A stretch of DNA of 64,000 nucleotides from Bacillota bacterium (GCA_021793215.1 JAJYTE010000007.1:1-64000); one strand, 5' to 3'. Shown: positions 1 through 8,154, numbered from the stretch's first letter. Notes: generated by a model not told the origin, from the letters alone. Program-made: numbers and translations.

Positions 1-1002
1 GGGGTGCTCGTGCAGGCTCTGGTGTTCTGGCTCCTGCGGCACGCCTTCCGGCGTCACACCATCGCCGAGAAACTGCTGCAGCGCACACGCAACGTCGCGC
101 CATCTGCGACGGCGCTCGTTGCTGTCCTCCTGGCGAGCCCGGCCCTGCACTTCGGACTGCGCGCGACCGCGTTCCTCCACGAGCTGGTGACGGTCGTCTC
201 GATCGCGGTGATCGCGTGGGCGCTGATCGTACTGACCCACGCGGCGGAGGACATCGTGCAGGCGCGGTACGAAGTTTCTACCGCCGACAACCTGCACGCA
301 CGCCGCATCCAGACCCGCACCGCGGTGCTGCGCCGCGTCGTCACCGTCATCATCCTCGTGCTCACGACCTCGTCCGCTCTCATGACGTTCCCGGCGGTGC
401 GCGCGCTGGGAGCGAGCCTGCTGGCTTCCGCCGGCCTCATCGGACTGGTCGCGGGCATCGCGGCCCAGCCCGTGCTCTCGAACCTGATCGCGGGTCTGCA
501 GATCGCCCTCACCGAGCCGATCCGCATCGACGACATCGTCGTGGTGAACGGCGACTGGGGCACGATCGAGGAGATCGCCGCCACCTTCGTCGTCGTGCGC
601 ATCTGGGACCTTCGCCGTCTCATCCTTCCGCTCAGCTACTTCCTGCAGAACCCGATCGAGAACTGGACCTATCGCGACGCCGAGATCCTGGGCTACGCCT
701 ACGTCTACGCCGACTACCGCGTCAGCGTGGACGCGATGCGCACGGAGCTCAAGCGCATCCTGGAGCAGAGCCCGGATTGGGACAAGAAAACCTGGAACCT
801 GCAGGTAACCTCGCTCGACGAGCGCGCCGTGCAGATGCGCGCCCTCTTCAGCGCCCAGGACTCGACGCACCGGTGGAACCTGATCGTCCAAGTCCAGGAG
901 CAGTTGATCGCGTTCCTGCGCGAGACGTATCCGGAGTACCTGCCGATGACGCGCGTCGAGGTGCGCCCGCACCCGAGCGCCCCGGAGGCGTCCTCGAAGT
1001 AG
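1..1002 (+). CDS. MscS-family mechanosensitive channel (5' end at window edge)
   Basis: Small-conductance mechanosensitive channel homologue, a cytoplasmic-membrane pore that releases solutes on hypo-osmotic shock. The frame is open from the first base and the first usable start is GTG at 4, so the true N-terminus may lie outside the window. About 332 residues are visible. Several hydrophobic helices come first, then a Gly/Ala-rich pore-lining helix at residues ~135-154 (LGASLLASAGLIGLVAGIAA), then the MscS beta domain with PIRIDDIVVVNGDWGTIEEI at ~172-191, which is diagnostic. The C-terminal ~100 residues form the usual mixed alpha/beta vestibule domain. The next gene, a ClC channel, runs in the same direction about 400 bases downstream. 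Assignment to the family is firm; gating and ion preference are not visible. Confidence 0.88.
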   Translation, partial: GVLVQALVFWLLRHAFRRHTIAEKLLQRTRNVAPSATALVAVLLASPALHFGLRATAFLHELVTVVSIAVIAWALIVLTHAAEDIVQARYEVSTADNLHARRIQTRTAVLRRVVTVIILVLTTSSALMTFPAVRALGASLLASAGLIGLVAGIAAQPVLSNLIAGLQIALTEPIRIDDIVVVNGDWGTIEEIAATFVVVRIWDLRRLILPLSYFLQNPIENWTYRDAEILGYAYVYADYRVSVDAMRTELKRILEQSPDWDKKTWNLQVTSLDERAVQMRALFSAQDSTHRWNLIVQVQEQLIAFLRETYPEYLPMTRVEVRPHPSAPEASSK

Positions 1003-1044
1003 CTCCGCTGAGGTATGGAAGCCATCCCCCACCGCAAGGCATAT

Positions 1045-1052
1045 GCTAGAAT
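1045..1052 (+). promoter_or_regulatory. Candidate extended -10 promoter of the clc gene
   Basis: TGCTAGAAT sits in an A/T-richer patch and reads as an extended -10 element (TG-n-TAGAAT). No good -35 hexamer lies 16-18 bases upstream. If used, transcription would start near 1059 and give a leader of about 350 bases before the ClC channel start. This is inferred from motif match only. Confidence 0.35.
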
Positions 1053-1149
1053 AAGTTTTGTCCCTCAGCGGGGGCAGTCGTCATCATTTTGGTACCGTTG
1101 GGTTCTTCCAGAGAATAGCATCGGCGGAGCGCATCGAGGGGAGCAGGTG

Positions 1150-1199
1150 CTGCGGGCAGTTGCTCGGTACTGCCCGCAGTTTCGCGTACGGGCGCGAAA
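1150..1199 (+). other. Two tandem perfect stem-loops in the clc leader
   Basis: The 403-base gap between the MscS-like gene and clc contains no credible coding region. It does hold two adjacent perfect inverted repeats. CTGCGGGCAGT at 1150-1160 pairs with ACTGCCCGCAG at 1169-1179 (8-nt loop). TTTCGCG at 1180-1186 pairs with CGCGAAA at 1193-1199 (6-nt loop). A 9-base inverted repeat, CCGCTGAGG at 1005-1013 with CCTCAGCGG at 1063-1071, lies upstream. I could not match the region to a known riboswitch class. It could be a terminator or attenuator pair, or a regulatory leader. Confidence 0.5.
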
Positions 1200-1405
1200 C
1201 GCGCCTGGGCGAGGTGCGGGCAGGTGGGCCGTACGGGGCGCCGCGCCCGCTCTTGGGGATCGCACCGCCAGTTTGGAGGCATACCCAAGGCAGAAGGTGC
1301 AGGCGACCGGCTTCCCTGGAACCCGAGGCGACGGCCGGCGCGTGAACTTGCTGCGCTGCAACTTCCGGTCCGGACGCGGATCGAACCGAGGTGGATGGGT
1401 AGATC

Positions 1406-3451
1406 ATGGAAGCGTCTTCGACGCGGGCAGAGCGCCTGCGAGCCAGGATCAGCGAACCGACGCACGAGTTCGTGCGACTCTTTCTGCCCGTAACCCTGAT
1501 CGGGGTGGGCGCCGGCTTAGGGGCCGTCGTCTTCCGCAAGTTGATCAGTTTCTTCACCACAGTATTCTTCACGGACTATGCCTCGTGGACCCACGCCATC
1601 TATCCGTTCAACATCATCTCGATCCCCGTGATCGGCGCGCTGCTCTTCGGACCGATGATCTGGCGCTGGGCGCGCGAGGCGAGGGGCCATGGGGTGCCGG
1701 AGGTCATGGAGGCCGTCGCCCTGCGCGGCGGCAAGATCCGTCCGGTCGTCGCGGTCGTCAAGTCGCTCGCTTCGTCCATCAACATCGGTTCCGGCGGCTC
1801 GATCGGGCGCGAGGGCCCGATCGCCCAGATCGGCTCCGCACTGGGTTCGTCGGTAGGCCAGGTGCTGAAGCTGCCGCCGCGCCTGCTGCGGCTGCTCGTC
1901 ACCGCCGGGGCCGCCGCGGGCATCGCGGCCACGTTCAACGCCCCGATCGCCGGCGCACTGTTCGGCCTCGAGGTCATCCTGCGCGACTTCACGCCTCTCA
2001 GCTTCGCAGTTGTCGGTCTCGCGTCCGTACTCGCGGACCTCGTCGCCATTCCCTTCCTGGGATCCAAGGCGTTCTTCGTGCTGCCCGCAGGCGTCGGGCT
2101 GCGCTCTCCGTACGAGCTGATCATCTTCGTCGTGCTCGGCCTCCTCGCGGCCATCGTGGGGACCTACTTCACCCAGGCGCTCTACTGGCTCGAGGACGTC
2201 TTCAACGGCTGGAAGCTGCACGAAGCCCTGCGGCCCGCGGCCGGCGCGATCCTGCTCGGCATCCTGATCGTCCTGTTGCCCCCGGTCCGCGGCCTCGGCT
2301 ACAACATCATGGCGCTCGTCTTCGACGGGCGCCTCGGGCTCGGCATCCTGTTGCTGTTCTTCGTCGGCAAGTTCCTCGCCACGACGCTGACGCTGGGTTC
2401 CGGCGGTTCCGGAGGGATCTTCACGCCGACCCTCTACATGGGCACGATGCTCGGAGGGCTCGTCGGCCTCGTGTCGGCGCACCTCTTCCCCGGCGTCGTG
2501 GGCAACTCGGCCGGCTACGCCCTGATCGGGGCGGCGGCGGTGTTCGCCGCCGCGGCGCGCGCGCCGATCACCGCCGTGCTGATCGTCATGGAGATGAGTC
2601 AGAACTACGTGCTCGCGATCCCGCTCATCCTGACAACGCTGGTCGCGACCCGCACGTCGGAGTTCATGATGCAGGACTCGATCTACACCATGAAACTGAC
2701 CCGCCGCGGCGTGCGCATCCTGCAGCAGACGGCCGTCGACGTGCTCTCGCAGGTGAAGGTCAGCGAGGCGATGCTGACGGACGTCGCCAAGATCTCACCG
2801 GACGCGACGCTCGTGGAAGCCACGCACCTCATGTCACGCGAGCGGCGCCAATCGCTCCTCGTGGTCCAAGACGGTGAACTGCAGGGCATCATCACGATCG
2901 CCGACCTCGAGCACAGCCAGGAGGGCACCGACCAGGCCCAGACCGTCAAGGAGATCACGGTGCGCGACCTGCTGGTGGCCTACCCCGAGGAGGAGCTGCG
3001 CGAGGCGGTGCGCCGGATGAACCGCGCCGGCGTCGGCCAGTTGCCCGTCGTCCCGCCCGACGCCCCCCACCACGTGCTCGGCCTGCTGCGCCGCGTCGAC
3101 GTGATCTCCGCGCTCGAGAGCAAGCTCGGCACCATGCCTCCGCCGGATCAGGCGGAGGCCCCGCGCAGGGTTCGCGCCGGCGCCTTCATCCAGGTCACGC
3201 TGCCTGCGACGTCGCCGCACGCGTACCACCAGCTGCGCGACCTGAAGTTCCCACCGGGCCTTCTCGTCGTCGTCGTCAACCGCGGCCGCCACACGATCGT
3301 CCCGAAGGGAGACACGGAGCTCCTGCCCGACGATGAGGTCATGGTCTACGTGATGCCGAAGGAGGGCGCCGATGAGGCGCGCGAGTTCATCCTGTCCGGC
3401 AAGCCGTACCGCAAGGGCCCGCAGGAGGAACTCGCCCACCCCGTCGCGTAG
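1406..3451 (+). CDS. ClC-type chloride channel/antiporter with CBS pair and RCK_C tail
   Basis: A 681-residue membrane chloride channel or Cl-/H+ exchanger of the ClC family. The ClC core spans residues ~15-430, with the selectivity motif GSGGSIGREGP at ~129-139 (the gating glutamate is the E of GREGP) and the late motif GSGGSGGIFTPTLYMG. Two CBS domains follow (~450-510 and ~517-575), then a TrkA-C/RCK_C-like ligand-binding domain (~591-660) resembling those of potassium transport regulators. ATG at 1406 is preceded by GAGGTGG 11 bases upstream. The gene has its own long leader and ends at a strong hairpin, so it is probably monocistronic. The CBS plus RCK_C tail suggests nucleotide-controlled gating; this is inference. 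Confidence 0.93.
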   Translation: MEASSTRAERLRARISEPTHEFVRLFLPVTLIGVGAGLGAVVFRKLISFFTTVFFTDYASWTHAIYPFNIISIPVIGALLFGPMIWRWAREARGHGVPEVMEAVALRGGKIRPVVAVVKSLASSINIGSGGSIGREGPIAQIGSALGSSVGQVLKLPPRLLRLLVTAGAAAGIAATFNAPIAGALFGLEVILRDFTPLSFAVVGLASVLADLVAIPFLGSKAFFVLPAGVGLRSPYELIIFVVLGLLAAIVGTYFTQALYWLEDVFNGWKLHEALRPAAGAILLGILIVLLPPVRGLGYNIMALVFDGRLGLGILLLFFVGKFLATTLTLGSGGSGGIFTPTLYMGTMLGGLVGLVSAHLFPGVVGNSAGYALIGAAAVFAAAARAPITAVLIVMEMSQNYVLAIPLILTTLVATRTSEFMMQDSIYTMKLTRRGVRILQQTAVDVLSQVKVSEAMLTDVAKISPDATLVEATHLMSRERRQSLLVVQDGELQGIITIADLEHSQEGTDQAQTVKEITVRDLLVAYPEEELREAVRRMNRAGVGQLPVVPPDAPHHVLGLLRRVDVISALESKLGTMPPPDQAEAPRRVRAGAFIQVTLPATSPHAYHQLRDLKFPPGLLVVVVNRGRHTIVPKGDTELLPDDEVMVYVMPKEGADEAREFILSGKPYRKGPQEELAHPVA

Positions 3452-3463
3452 CCGTTGCAGACC

Positions 3464-3500
3464 GAAGAAGCCGGGCCCCCAAGTGGGACCCGGCTTCTTC
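3464..3500. terminator. Bidirectional terminator hairpin between clc and the scp operon
   Basis: GAAGAAGCCGGG at 3464-3475 pairs perfectly with CCCGGCTTCTTC at 3489-3500 around a 13-nt loop. It lies between two convergent genes, the position expected of a shared terminator. No T tract follows on either strand. Confidence 0.8.
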
Positions 3501-3513
3501 ATGGGCTGCATGG

Positions 3514-4050
3514 TTACCCCGATGCTGCGCGCAACACCCGCAGCGCGCGGACGGCGCCGAGGAGCAGCGAGCCGACGGTGATGCGCACTTTCGCCTCGCC
3601 GAGCGCCCGCATCTCGGCAGGTCCAGCGAGCACGGGCTGCAGGTCCGCGCGCTGCGGCCGCAGACCCCGCGCTGCGCAGACGGTGCCCAAGAGCGACCAC
3701 GCAGCGCCGTAGAGCAGCGCTGTCGCAGCGGGATCTCCCGTAGAGCCGCGCGCCGCGACGCGAAGATCTTCGACGGGAGCCCGCCGGATCGGGGAGAGAA
3801 AGGCACCCAGCGCTTCGATGTAGCGCAGAGGACTCGCGGTTTGGCCAGAACCCTCCGAGGGCGCCTCCGCAGGGGACCGCTCCGCATTGGGCCGCAGCGG
3901 AGCCCAGCGAGACAGCGTCCAGCCGTACAGACGGATCTCCGCCCCGCTGCCACCCGGGTACTCGAGCCGCAAGGAGAAGCGTAGCGGCAGCGCGAGCAGC
4001 GCGACAGTGACCGAGAGGGCGCCGAGCAGGCCGAAGAGGAGCGTCAACAC
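3514..4050 (-). CDS. DUF2953 family membrane protein
   Basis: A 178-residue protein with one N-terminal hydrophobic helix (residues ~3-24) followed by a short beta-rich stretch (RFSLRLEYPGGSGAEIRLYG). This resembles the DUF2953 family, whose Bacillus member YtfI is encoded beside the sporulation gene ytfJ. The middle is low-complexity, the C-terminal part is amphipathic with basic residues, and the protein is shorter than many members. It begins 13 bases after scpB, so it is probably the last gene of scpA-scpB-DUF2953. Function is unknown; a role in sporulation is suggested only by the company DUF2953 genes keep elsewhere. Confidence 0.6.
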   Translation of the reverse strand: MLTLLFGLLGALSVTVALLALPLRFSLRLEYPGGSGAEIRLYGWTLSRWAPLRPNAERSPAEAPSEGSGQTASPLRYIEALGAFLSPIRRAPVEDLRVAARGSTGDPAATALLYGAAWSLLGTVCAARGLRPQRADLQPVLAGPAEMRALGEAKVRITVGSLLLGAVRALRVLRAASG

Positions 4051-4063
4051 ACCGCCTCCGGCC

Positions 4064-4582
4064 CTAGAGTGCCTCCTCCTCCGGCTGAGCTTGCGCGAGT
4101 TCGGGAAGGTCCGCGAGCGAGGCGAGGTTGAAGCGGCGAAGGAACTCCGCGGACGTGCCGTAGAGTGGTGCGCGTCCGACGCCCTGGGAGCGGCCGACCA
4201 CCTCGATCAGGCCGAGTTCAAGCAGCGTCTGCACCGTGCGCTCGGAACGCACGCCGCGCACCTCGTCGATCTCGGCGCGCGTGGTGGGCTGGCGGTACGC
4301 GATGAGCGCCAGCGCCTCGAGCGCCGCCGCTGAGATCTCACCGGCCGTCGCGGGCAGGCGATCGGCGAGGTAGGTTCCGAGATCGGGAGAGGTCGTGAGC
4401 GAGACGTCCCCGTCATGCCACGACAGCGCGACGCCGTGCCCCTCGAGGTGCGCGGCCAACTCCTCCAGAAGAACCCGCACCTCGAGTGTCGAGGTCCTGA
4501 GGTGACGCGCGATCGCGTCCTCGCTGTACGAGCGGCCGCTCGCGAAGAGAAACCCCTCGAGTTCACGCCAGTTCGCCACCAT
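4064..4582 (-). CDS. scpB: Segregation and condensation protein B
   Basis: ScpB is the winged-helix kleisin-partner subunit of the SMC condensin that compacts and segregates the chromosome. The ATG at 4582 (MVANWRELEG) is chosen over an upstream in-frame start at 4651 because a GGAGGGGG Shine-Dalgarno sits 3-4 bases before it and the resulting 172 residues match the family. Two winged-helix domains are visible. The second contains the conserved ALEALALIAYRQPTTRAEID and a VGRAPLYGTS turn. The gene overlaps the end of scpA by about 20 bases, which implies translational coupling. Confidence 0.93.
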   Translation of the reverse strand: MVANWRELEGFLFASGRSYSEDAIARHLRTSTLEVRVLLEELAAHLEGHGVALSWHDGDVSLTTSPDLGTYLADRLPATAGEISAAALEALALIAYRQPTTRAEIDEVRGVRSERTVQTLLELGLIEVVGRSQGVGRAPLYGTSAEFLRRFNLASLADLPELAQAQPEEEAL

Positions 4583-5249
4583 GCTCCCCCTCCCGCGCCA
4601 CGAGGTATAGCGGGCTGTAGAGCGCGCTCTGCTCGATGCCGGCTTCGCCAAGGCGCGTCAGCTCGAGCGCGCCGAGAACCTCCAGGATACCTTGCCCGCG
4701 GGTGCTCCCCGGCGCCGCGATGCGCAGGCGCCGCTGTGAGCGGAGCGCTCGCCGCAGCTCCAGGAGCACGCGGCGGAACGCCATCCTCGGCCGCTGCCTC
4801 AGGCGCACGCGCCGCCCGATGCGGCGGCTGCGCCGCACGATGCGCTCCATCGCCTCAACGAGCGCGATCGGTGGGTACTGGGCGAGGGCGGCACGCACCG
4901 GATGCCGGTAGACGGCTTGGCGCGCGCGCGCGCGCAGGAATGGCACCCCGACCTGTACCTCCAGCGCGTCCTGCGCCGAAGGCAGTGTCGCGGCCTGCTC
5001 GTCGTCCTCCGCGATGTCGTACTCGCCACGCTGCCAAGCGGCCTTCAGGCGGATCAGCCTCGCGGAGAGCACTGCGAAGTCGCCGACGTCGGTGAGCGGC
5101 AGGTCCTGGGCGCCGCGCAGCTCCTCCTGGAACGCCCGGACGATGCGGCTGAGGGAGATCTCGGGCAACGGCAGATCGCGCTCGAGGCACAGGCTCACGA
5201 GGAGCTCTAGTGGCCCCTGGTAGCGCTCCTGCTGCACCCGAAACTCCAT
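4563..5249 (-). CDS. scpA: Segregation and condensation protein A
   Basis: ScpA is the kleisin subunit bridging the two SMC heads in the condensin complex. The 228-residue product starts with MEFRVQQERYQGPLELLVSL, the typical N-terminal kleisin segment that binds the SMC neck. It has a basic middle and ends in a C-terminal winged helix (GILEVLGALELTRLGEAGIEQ). It is slightly shorter than Bacillus ScpA, with an unusually arginine-rich linker at ~135-175. ATG at 5249 follows a run of seven Gs that serves as ribosome binding site. First gene of the minus-strand scp operon. Confidence 0.92.
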   Translation of the reverse strand: MEFRVQQERYQGPLELLVSLCLERDLPLPEISLSRIVRAFQEELRGAQDLPLTDVGDFAVLSARLIRLKAAWQRGEYDIAEDDEQAATLPSAQDALEVQVGVPFLRARARQAVYRHPVRAALAQYPPIALVEAMERIVRRSRRIGRRVRLRQRPRMAFRRVLLELRRALRSQRRLRIAAPGSTRGQGILEVLGALELTRLGEAGIEQSALYSPLYLVAREGEHGGELA

Positions 5250-5277
5250 CCGATCGCCCCCCCGTTATGCGGACAAC

Positions 5278-5283
5278 AGTATA
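5278..5283 (-). promoter_or_regulatory. Candidate -10 box of the scpA operon
   Basis: On the minus strand TATACT lies about 29 bases upstream of the scpA start, giving a leader of roughly 20 bases that still contains the G-rich ribosome binding site. No convincing -35 is present. The same TATACT sequence is used at the proposed OLE promoter, which supports a common -10 preference in this genome. Confidence 0.4.
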
Positions 5284-5497
5284 CCGCAGACGAGCGCACT
5301 GCGGGTGCCCGCGACTTGCGCTCCGGGGCCATGCGGGCCACTTCAGGGTGCAAGCACCACCTACCCTTCGTCATCGTTGCACCGGGCGGGATCCAGCGTC
5401 CTGGAAGGCGACGATGTGGAATGCCGCAGGGCAGAGGCTCGCCTGCGGCGAAACGCCTCACGATCTGCGAACGGAGCAGGAGTGTCTCCCTTTGCCC

Positions 5498-6196
5498 ATG
5501 GTGGAGCGAAACGGCATCCGATTGAACGTGGAGATCGCAGGCAGTGGCCCGCCGCTGCTCCTCATCCCAGGGCTTGGCCTCGCCGCAAGCGAGTGCCGGC
5601 CGCTGACGCGCGCCCTGGCCGGTCACTGTCAAGTCATCTGCATCGACAACCGAGGCGCGGGCCTCAGCGACAAGCCTGATGAGCCCTACACCGTCGGGAT
5701 GATGGCGGAGGACGCCTCAGGGGTGCTGCGAGCGCTCGGAATCCCCGCGGCCCATGTGCTCGGTATGTCGATGGGCGGCAAGATCGCCATCGCACTGGCA
5801 CTCCAGCAGCCTTCGCAGGTGCTGAGCCTCGTCCTCGCCTCGACGCAGGCGAAACCACCGTCTGCCGCGCAAGGAAGGCGAGTCGGATTCCTCATCGGGT
5901 TGACGAGGCTCTTCGAGACCAGCGAAGCGTACCAGGGGCGGGAGCGCCAGAGGAAGGCATCCCACGCGTTCGACGCGTGGGACCGTCTGGGTGAGATTCG
6001 CTCCCCCACGCTTGTTCTCCATGGCAGGAGCGATCGCGTCGCTTCGTTCGCTCTTGCCAGAGAGATGCATGGGCGGATCGTCGGGTCCAAGTTCCTCGGT
6101 TTCCCGGGAGGCCACATGTTCCTCTTCGTGCGACCGGCGCAGTTCACTGCGGCCGTCGTGGACTTCATCGCCAGCCTCGACCAACCGACGCCCTGA
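5498..6196 (+). CDS. Alpha/beta-fold hydrolase
   Basis: A 232-residue serine hydrolase of the alpha/beta fold. The catalytic triad can be read: Ser91 in the nucleophile elbow GMSMGG, Asp179 in HGRSDR and His206 in GGHMF. The oxyanion-hole region is LIPGLG. The protein is shorter than most relatives (260-280) because the cap between the nucleophile and acid strands is small. Start: ATG at 5498. An in-frame TTG two codons upstream (5492) sits at a better distance from the AGGAG at 5478-5482 and may be the real start. It stands alone between two minus-strand operons. Substrate cannot be predicted; esterase, lactonase or haloperoxidase-like activity are all possible. Confidence 0.85.
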   Translation: MVERNGIRLNVEIAGSGPPLLLIPGLGLAASECRPLTRALAGHCQVICIDNRGAGLSDKPDEPYTVGMMAEDASGVLRALGIPAAHVLGMSMGGKIAIALALQQPSQVLSLVLASTQAKPPSAAQGRRVGFLIGLTRLFETSEAYQGRERQRKASHAFDAWDRLGEIRSPTLVLHGRSDRVASFALAREMHGRIVGSKFLGFPGGHMFLFVRPAQFTAAVVDFIASLDQPTP

Positions 6197-6276
6197 CGCA
6201 AGACCCCACTCTTGCCCCTGGGCGCCGAGAAGCATGAGGCCCCGCTGACGCCGAAGTCGCGCCAGGGGGGCTCAGG

Positions 6277-6627
6277 TCAGGCGCGCGCCCGGACGAAGAA
6301 CGACGCGAGGATGCCGAAGATGAGTGCTGCCTTGATCCCGGCGCCAGTCGCCTTGAACGCCCCGCTGAAGATGGCGACCCACCCCTCCTTGGGGATCTCC
6401 TGGATCAGTCCGGTGATCATGCTGTAGCCGAAGCCGGGAAGGGGAATGGTCGCCCCGGCGCCCGCCACCTTCGCGAGCGGCTCGTAGACTCCCACCCCGC
6501 CGAGGATCACGCCCAGGACGACGGCGCCCACCAGGATGTGCGCCGGCGTGAGGCGCGTGAGGTCCATCACGAGCTGGGCGATCAGGCAGAGTGCACCGCC
6601 GATGAGGAAGGCCAGAAGGAACGTCAT
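6277..6627 (-). CDS. spoVAE: Stage V sporulation protein AE (SpoVAEb type)
   Basis: A 116-residue polytopic protein of the SpoVAC/SpoVAEb family, part of the inner spore membrane channel that imports dipicolinic acid into the forespore and releases it in germination. Four hydrophobic helices are visible, with the conserved GFGYSMITGLIQEIPKEGW and an ending ILASFFVRARA. It starts inside the last codons of spoVAD (ATGA overlap). Last gene of the short spoVAC-D-E cluster. Confidence 0.9.
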   Translation of the reverse strand: MTFLLAFLIGGALCLIAQLVMDLTRLTPAHILVGAVVLGVILGGVGVYEPLAKVAGAGATIPLPGFGYSMITGLIQEIPKEGWVAIFSGAFKATGAGIKAALIFGILASFFVRARA

Positions 6628-7685
6628 TCGACCGCCTCCACTTCCACCGCGTGCGCGATCGTCGGGATCGACTCGCCCTGCTGGTAGGTTCTTGGGCTGT
6701 GCAGGCTGCCTGTAGCGACCAGTAGCACGCGGCGCAGCTCGCCCTTGCGCATGCTTGGCAGCACCATCGCACCCATCACGAGGGCGGAGCAGGCAGCCCC
6801 CGATCCGCCGGCGTCGACGTTCTGGTCCTCGGAGTACAGCCGGATCCCTGCATCCTGCAGGCGCTCCTTTGGGTGGATGCGCTCTTCTGCCAGCAGGTCC
6901 TCGAGCAGCGGGTGACCGATGCGGCCGAGGTCCCCCGTGAGGATGAGATCGTAGTCCTCGACGCGGCGGCCGCTGCCTAGCAGGTGACGCAGGATCGTGT
7001 CCGCCGCCGCTGGAGCCATCGCCGCGCCCATGTTGTTGGGATCCTTCAGGCCGTAGTCCTGCACTCTTCCCACAGTGGCGCAGGTGATGCGCAGGGCCTT
7101 GCTGTCGTTCCGCGAAGGAGCCTTCCCAGAGGGCTCCTTCGTACCGTCCTCGACCATGAACGCAGCCCCGCCGGTCGCGGTCCACTGCGAGGTGGGCAGC
7201 CGCTGGACGCCGAGCTCGATCGGGTAGCGGTACTGGCGCTCCGCGGAGAGGTGATGGCTCGCCGTTGCCGCGACCGCGCGGCGCGCGGCGCCGGAAGCGA
7301 CGGCCATGGCCGCGAGAAGGATCGCCTCGCTGCTGGTCGCACACGCTCCGTAGACGCCGACGAGCGGAATTCCGATGTCCCGCGCGGCGAAGTTCGCCGT
7401 CACGAGCTGGTCCAGGAGGTCCCCTGCGAACATCAGGTCGACATCCGTCGCGTGGTGGCCCTCGATCGACAAGAGAAGCTCCACCGCTCCCTTGAGCAGC
7501 TGGCGCTCGGCGCGCTCGTAGGTCCTCTCGCCCATCGCCTCATCGCGCACAATCCGGTCGAACTTTCGTCCGAGTGGTCCTTCGGTCTCCTTCTTGCCTG
7601 CGACGGTAGCCCATCCGGTGAGCACGGGCGGGTGCGAGAACGTGAGATGGCCGCGTCCCGCGAGCGCAACCTCTTGGACGCTCAC
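6624..7685 (-). CDS. spoVAD: Stage V sporulation protein AD
   Basis: SpoVAD is a thiolase-fold protein that binds dipicolinic acid on the spore inner membrane and is required for its uptake. The 353 residues include the family segments GVYGACATSSEA, GGAAFMVEDG and LYSEDQNVDAGGSGAACSA. Thiolase catalytic residues are not conserved in this family; a non-enzymatic binding role is known from Bacillus. The gene overlaps spoVAC upstream and spoVAE downstream by four bases each, so the three proteins are probably made in fixed ratio. Confidence 0.96.
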   Translation of the reverse strand: MSVQEVALAGRGHLTFSHPPVLTGWATVAGKKETEGPLGRKFDRIVRDEAMGERTYERAERQLLKGAVELLLSIEGHHATDVDLMFAGDLLDQLVTANFAARDIGIPLVGVYGACATSSEAILLAAMAVASGAARRAVAATASHHLSAERQYRYPIELGVQRLPTSQWTATGGAAFMVEDGTKEPSGKAPSRNDSKALRITCATVGRVQDYGLKDPNNMGAAMAPAAADTILRHLLGSGRRVEDYDLILTGDLGRIGHPLLEDLLAEERIHPKERLQDAGIRLYSEDQNVDAGGSGAACSALVMGAMVLPSMRKGELRRVLLVATGSLHSPRTYQQGESIPTIAHAVEVEAVE

Positions 7686-8125
7686 GGCCAGACCCCCTGC
7701 AGGGCAAAGCGGACGACACCGACGACGAACGCGGAAAGCAGGCCGAACGCGATTACCGGGCCGGCCACTTGGAAGATGCGCGCCCCGGTGCCCATCACGG
7801 CGCCCTCGTTCTTGAACTCGATCGCGGGGGCCACCACGGCGTTCGCGAAACCGGTGATCGGCAGGGAGGCTCCCATGCCCGCGAACTTCGTCAACTGGTC
7901 ATAGAGGCCAGTCGCCGTGAAGACGGCTCCCAGGAAGACCATGAAGACTGCGGTCGGCGCCTTCGCCGTCTCGGTACTGTATCCAAGGGCCAAGAGGGCC
8001 GTCTGCACCCCCTGCCCGATCAGGCAGATCGCGCCGCCGACCAGGAAGGCGAACAGCGCGTTGCGCGCCACCGGCCGCGGCGGCTCGACTTGGCGCGCTC
8101 TCTTCTGGTACTCTGCCTTGTCCAT
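7682..8125 (-). CDS. spoVAC: Stage V sporulation protein AC
   Basis: A 147-residue integral membrane component of the SpoVA channel. In Bacillus SpoVAC behaves as a mechanosensitive pore in germination. Visible motifs are FLVGGAICLIGQGVQ and the helix hairpin GMGASLPITGFANAVVAPAIEFKNEGAVMGTG, whose second half contains the conserved EFKxEG. ATG at 8125 follows GGGGAG. First gene of the spoVA cluster; a perfect SpoA-box heptamer (TGTCGAA) lies 25 bases upstream at 8150-8156 but may be chance. Confidence 0.95.
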   Translation of the reverse strand: MDKAEYQKRARQVEPPRPVARNALFAFLVGGAICLIGQGVQTALLALGYSTETAKAPTAVFMVFLGAVFTATGLYDQLTKFAGMGASLPITGFANAVVAPAIEFKNEGAVMGTGARIFQVAGPVIAFGLLSAFVVGVVRFALQGVWP

Positions 8126-8154
8126 GCGGCACACTCCCCAGGGATGGAATGTCG

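Noticed and set aside
1003-1405. Fluoride or c-di-AMP riboswitch before the ClC channel
   Set aside because: The conserved cores could not be found, and the channel carries GREGP rather than the altered motif of fluoride-type ClC proteins.
1517-2482. Long open frames antisense to clc and many other genes
   Set aside because: In GC-rich coding DNA antisense frames stay open by composition; they are Arg/Ala/Glu-rich and lack homology and ribosome sites.
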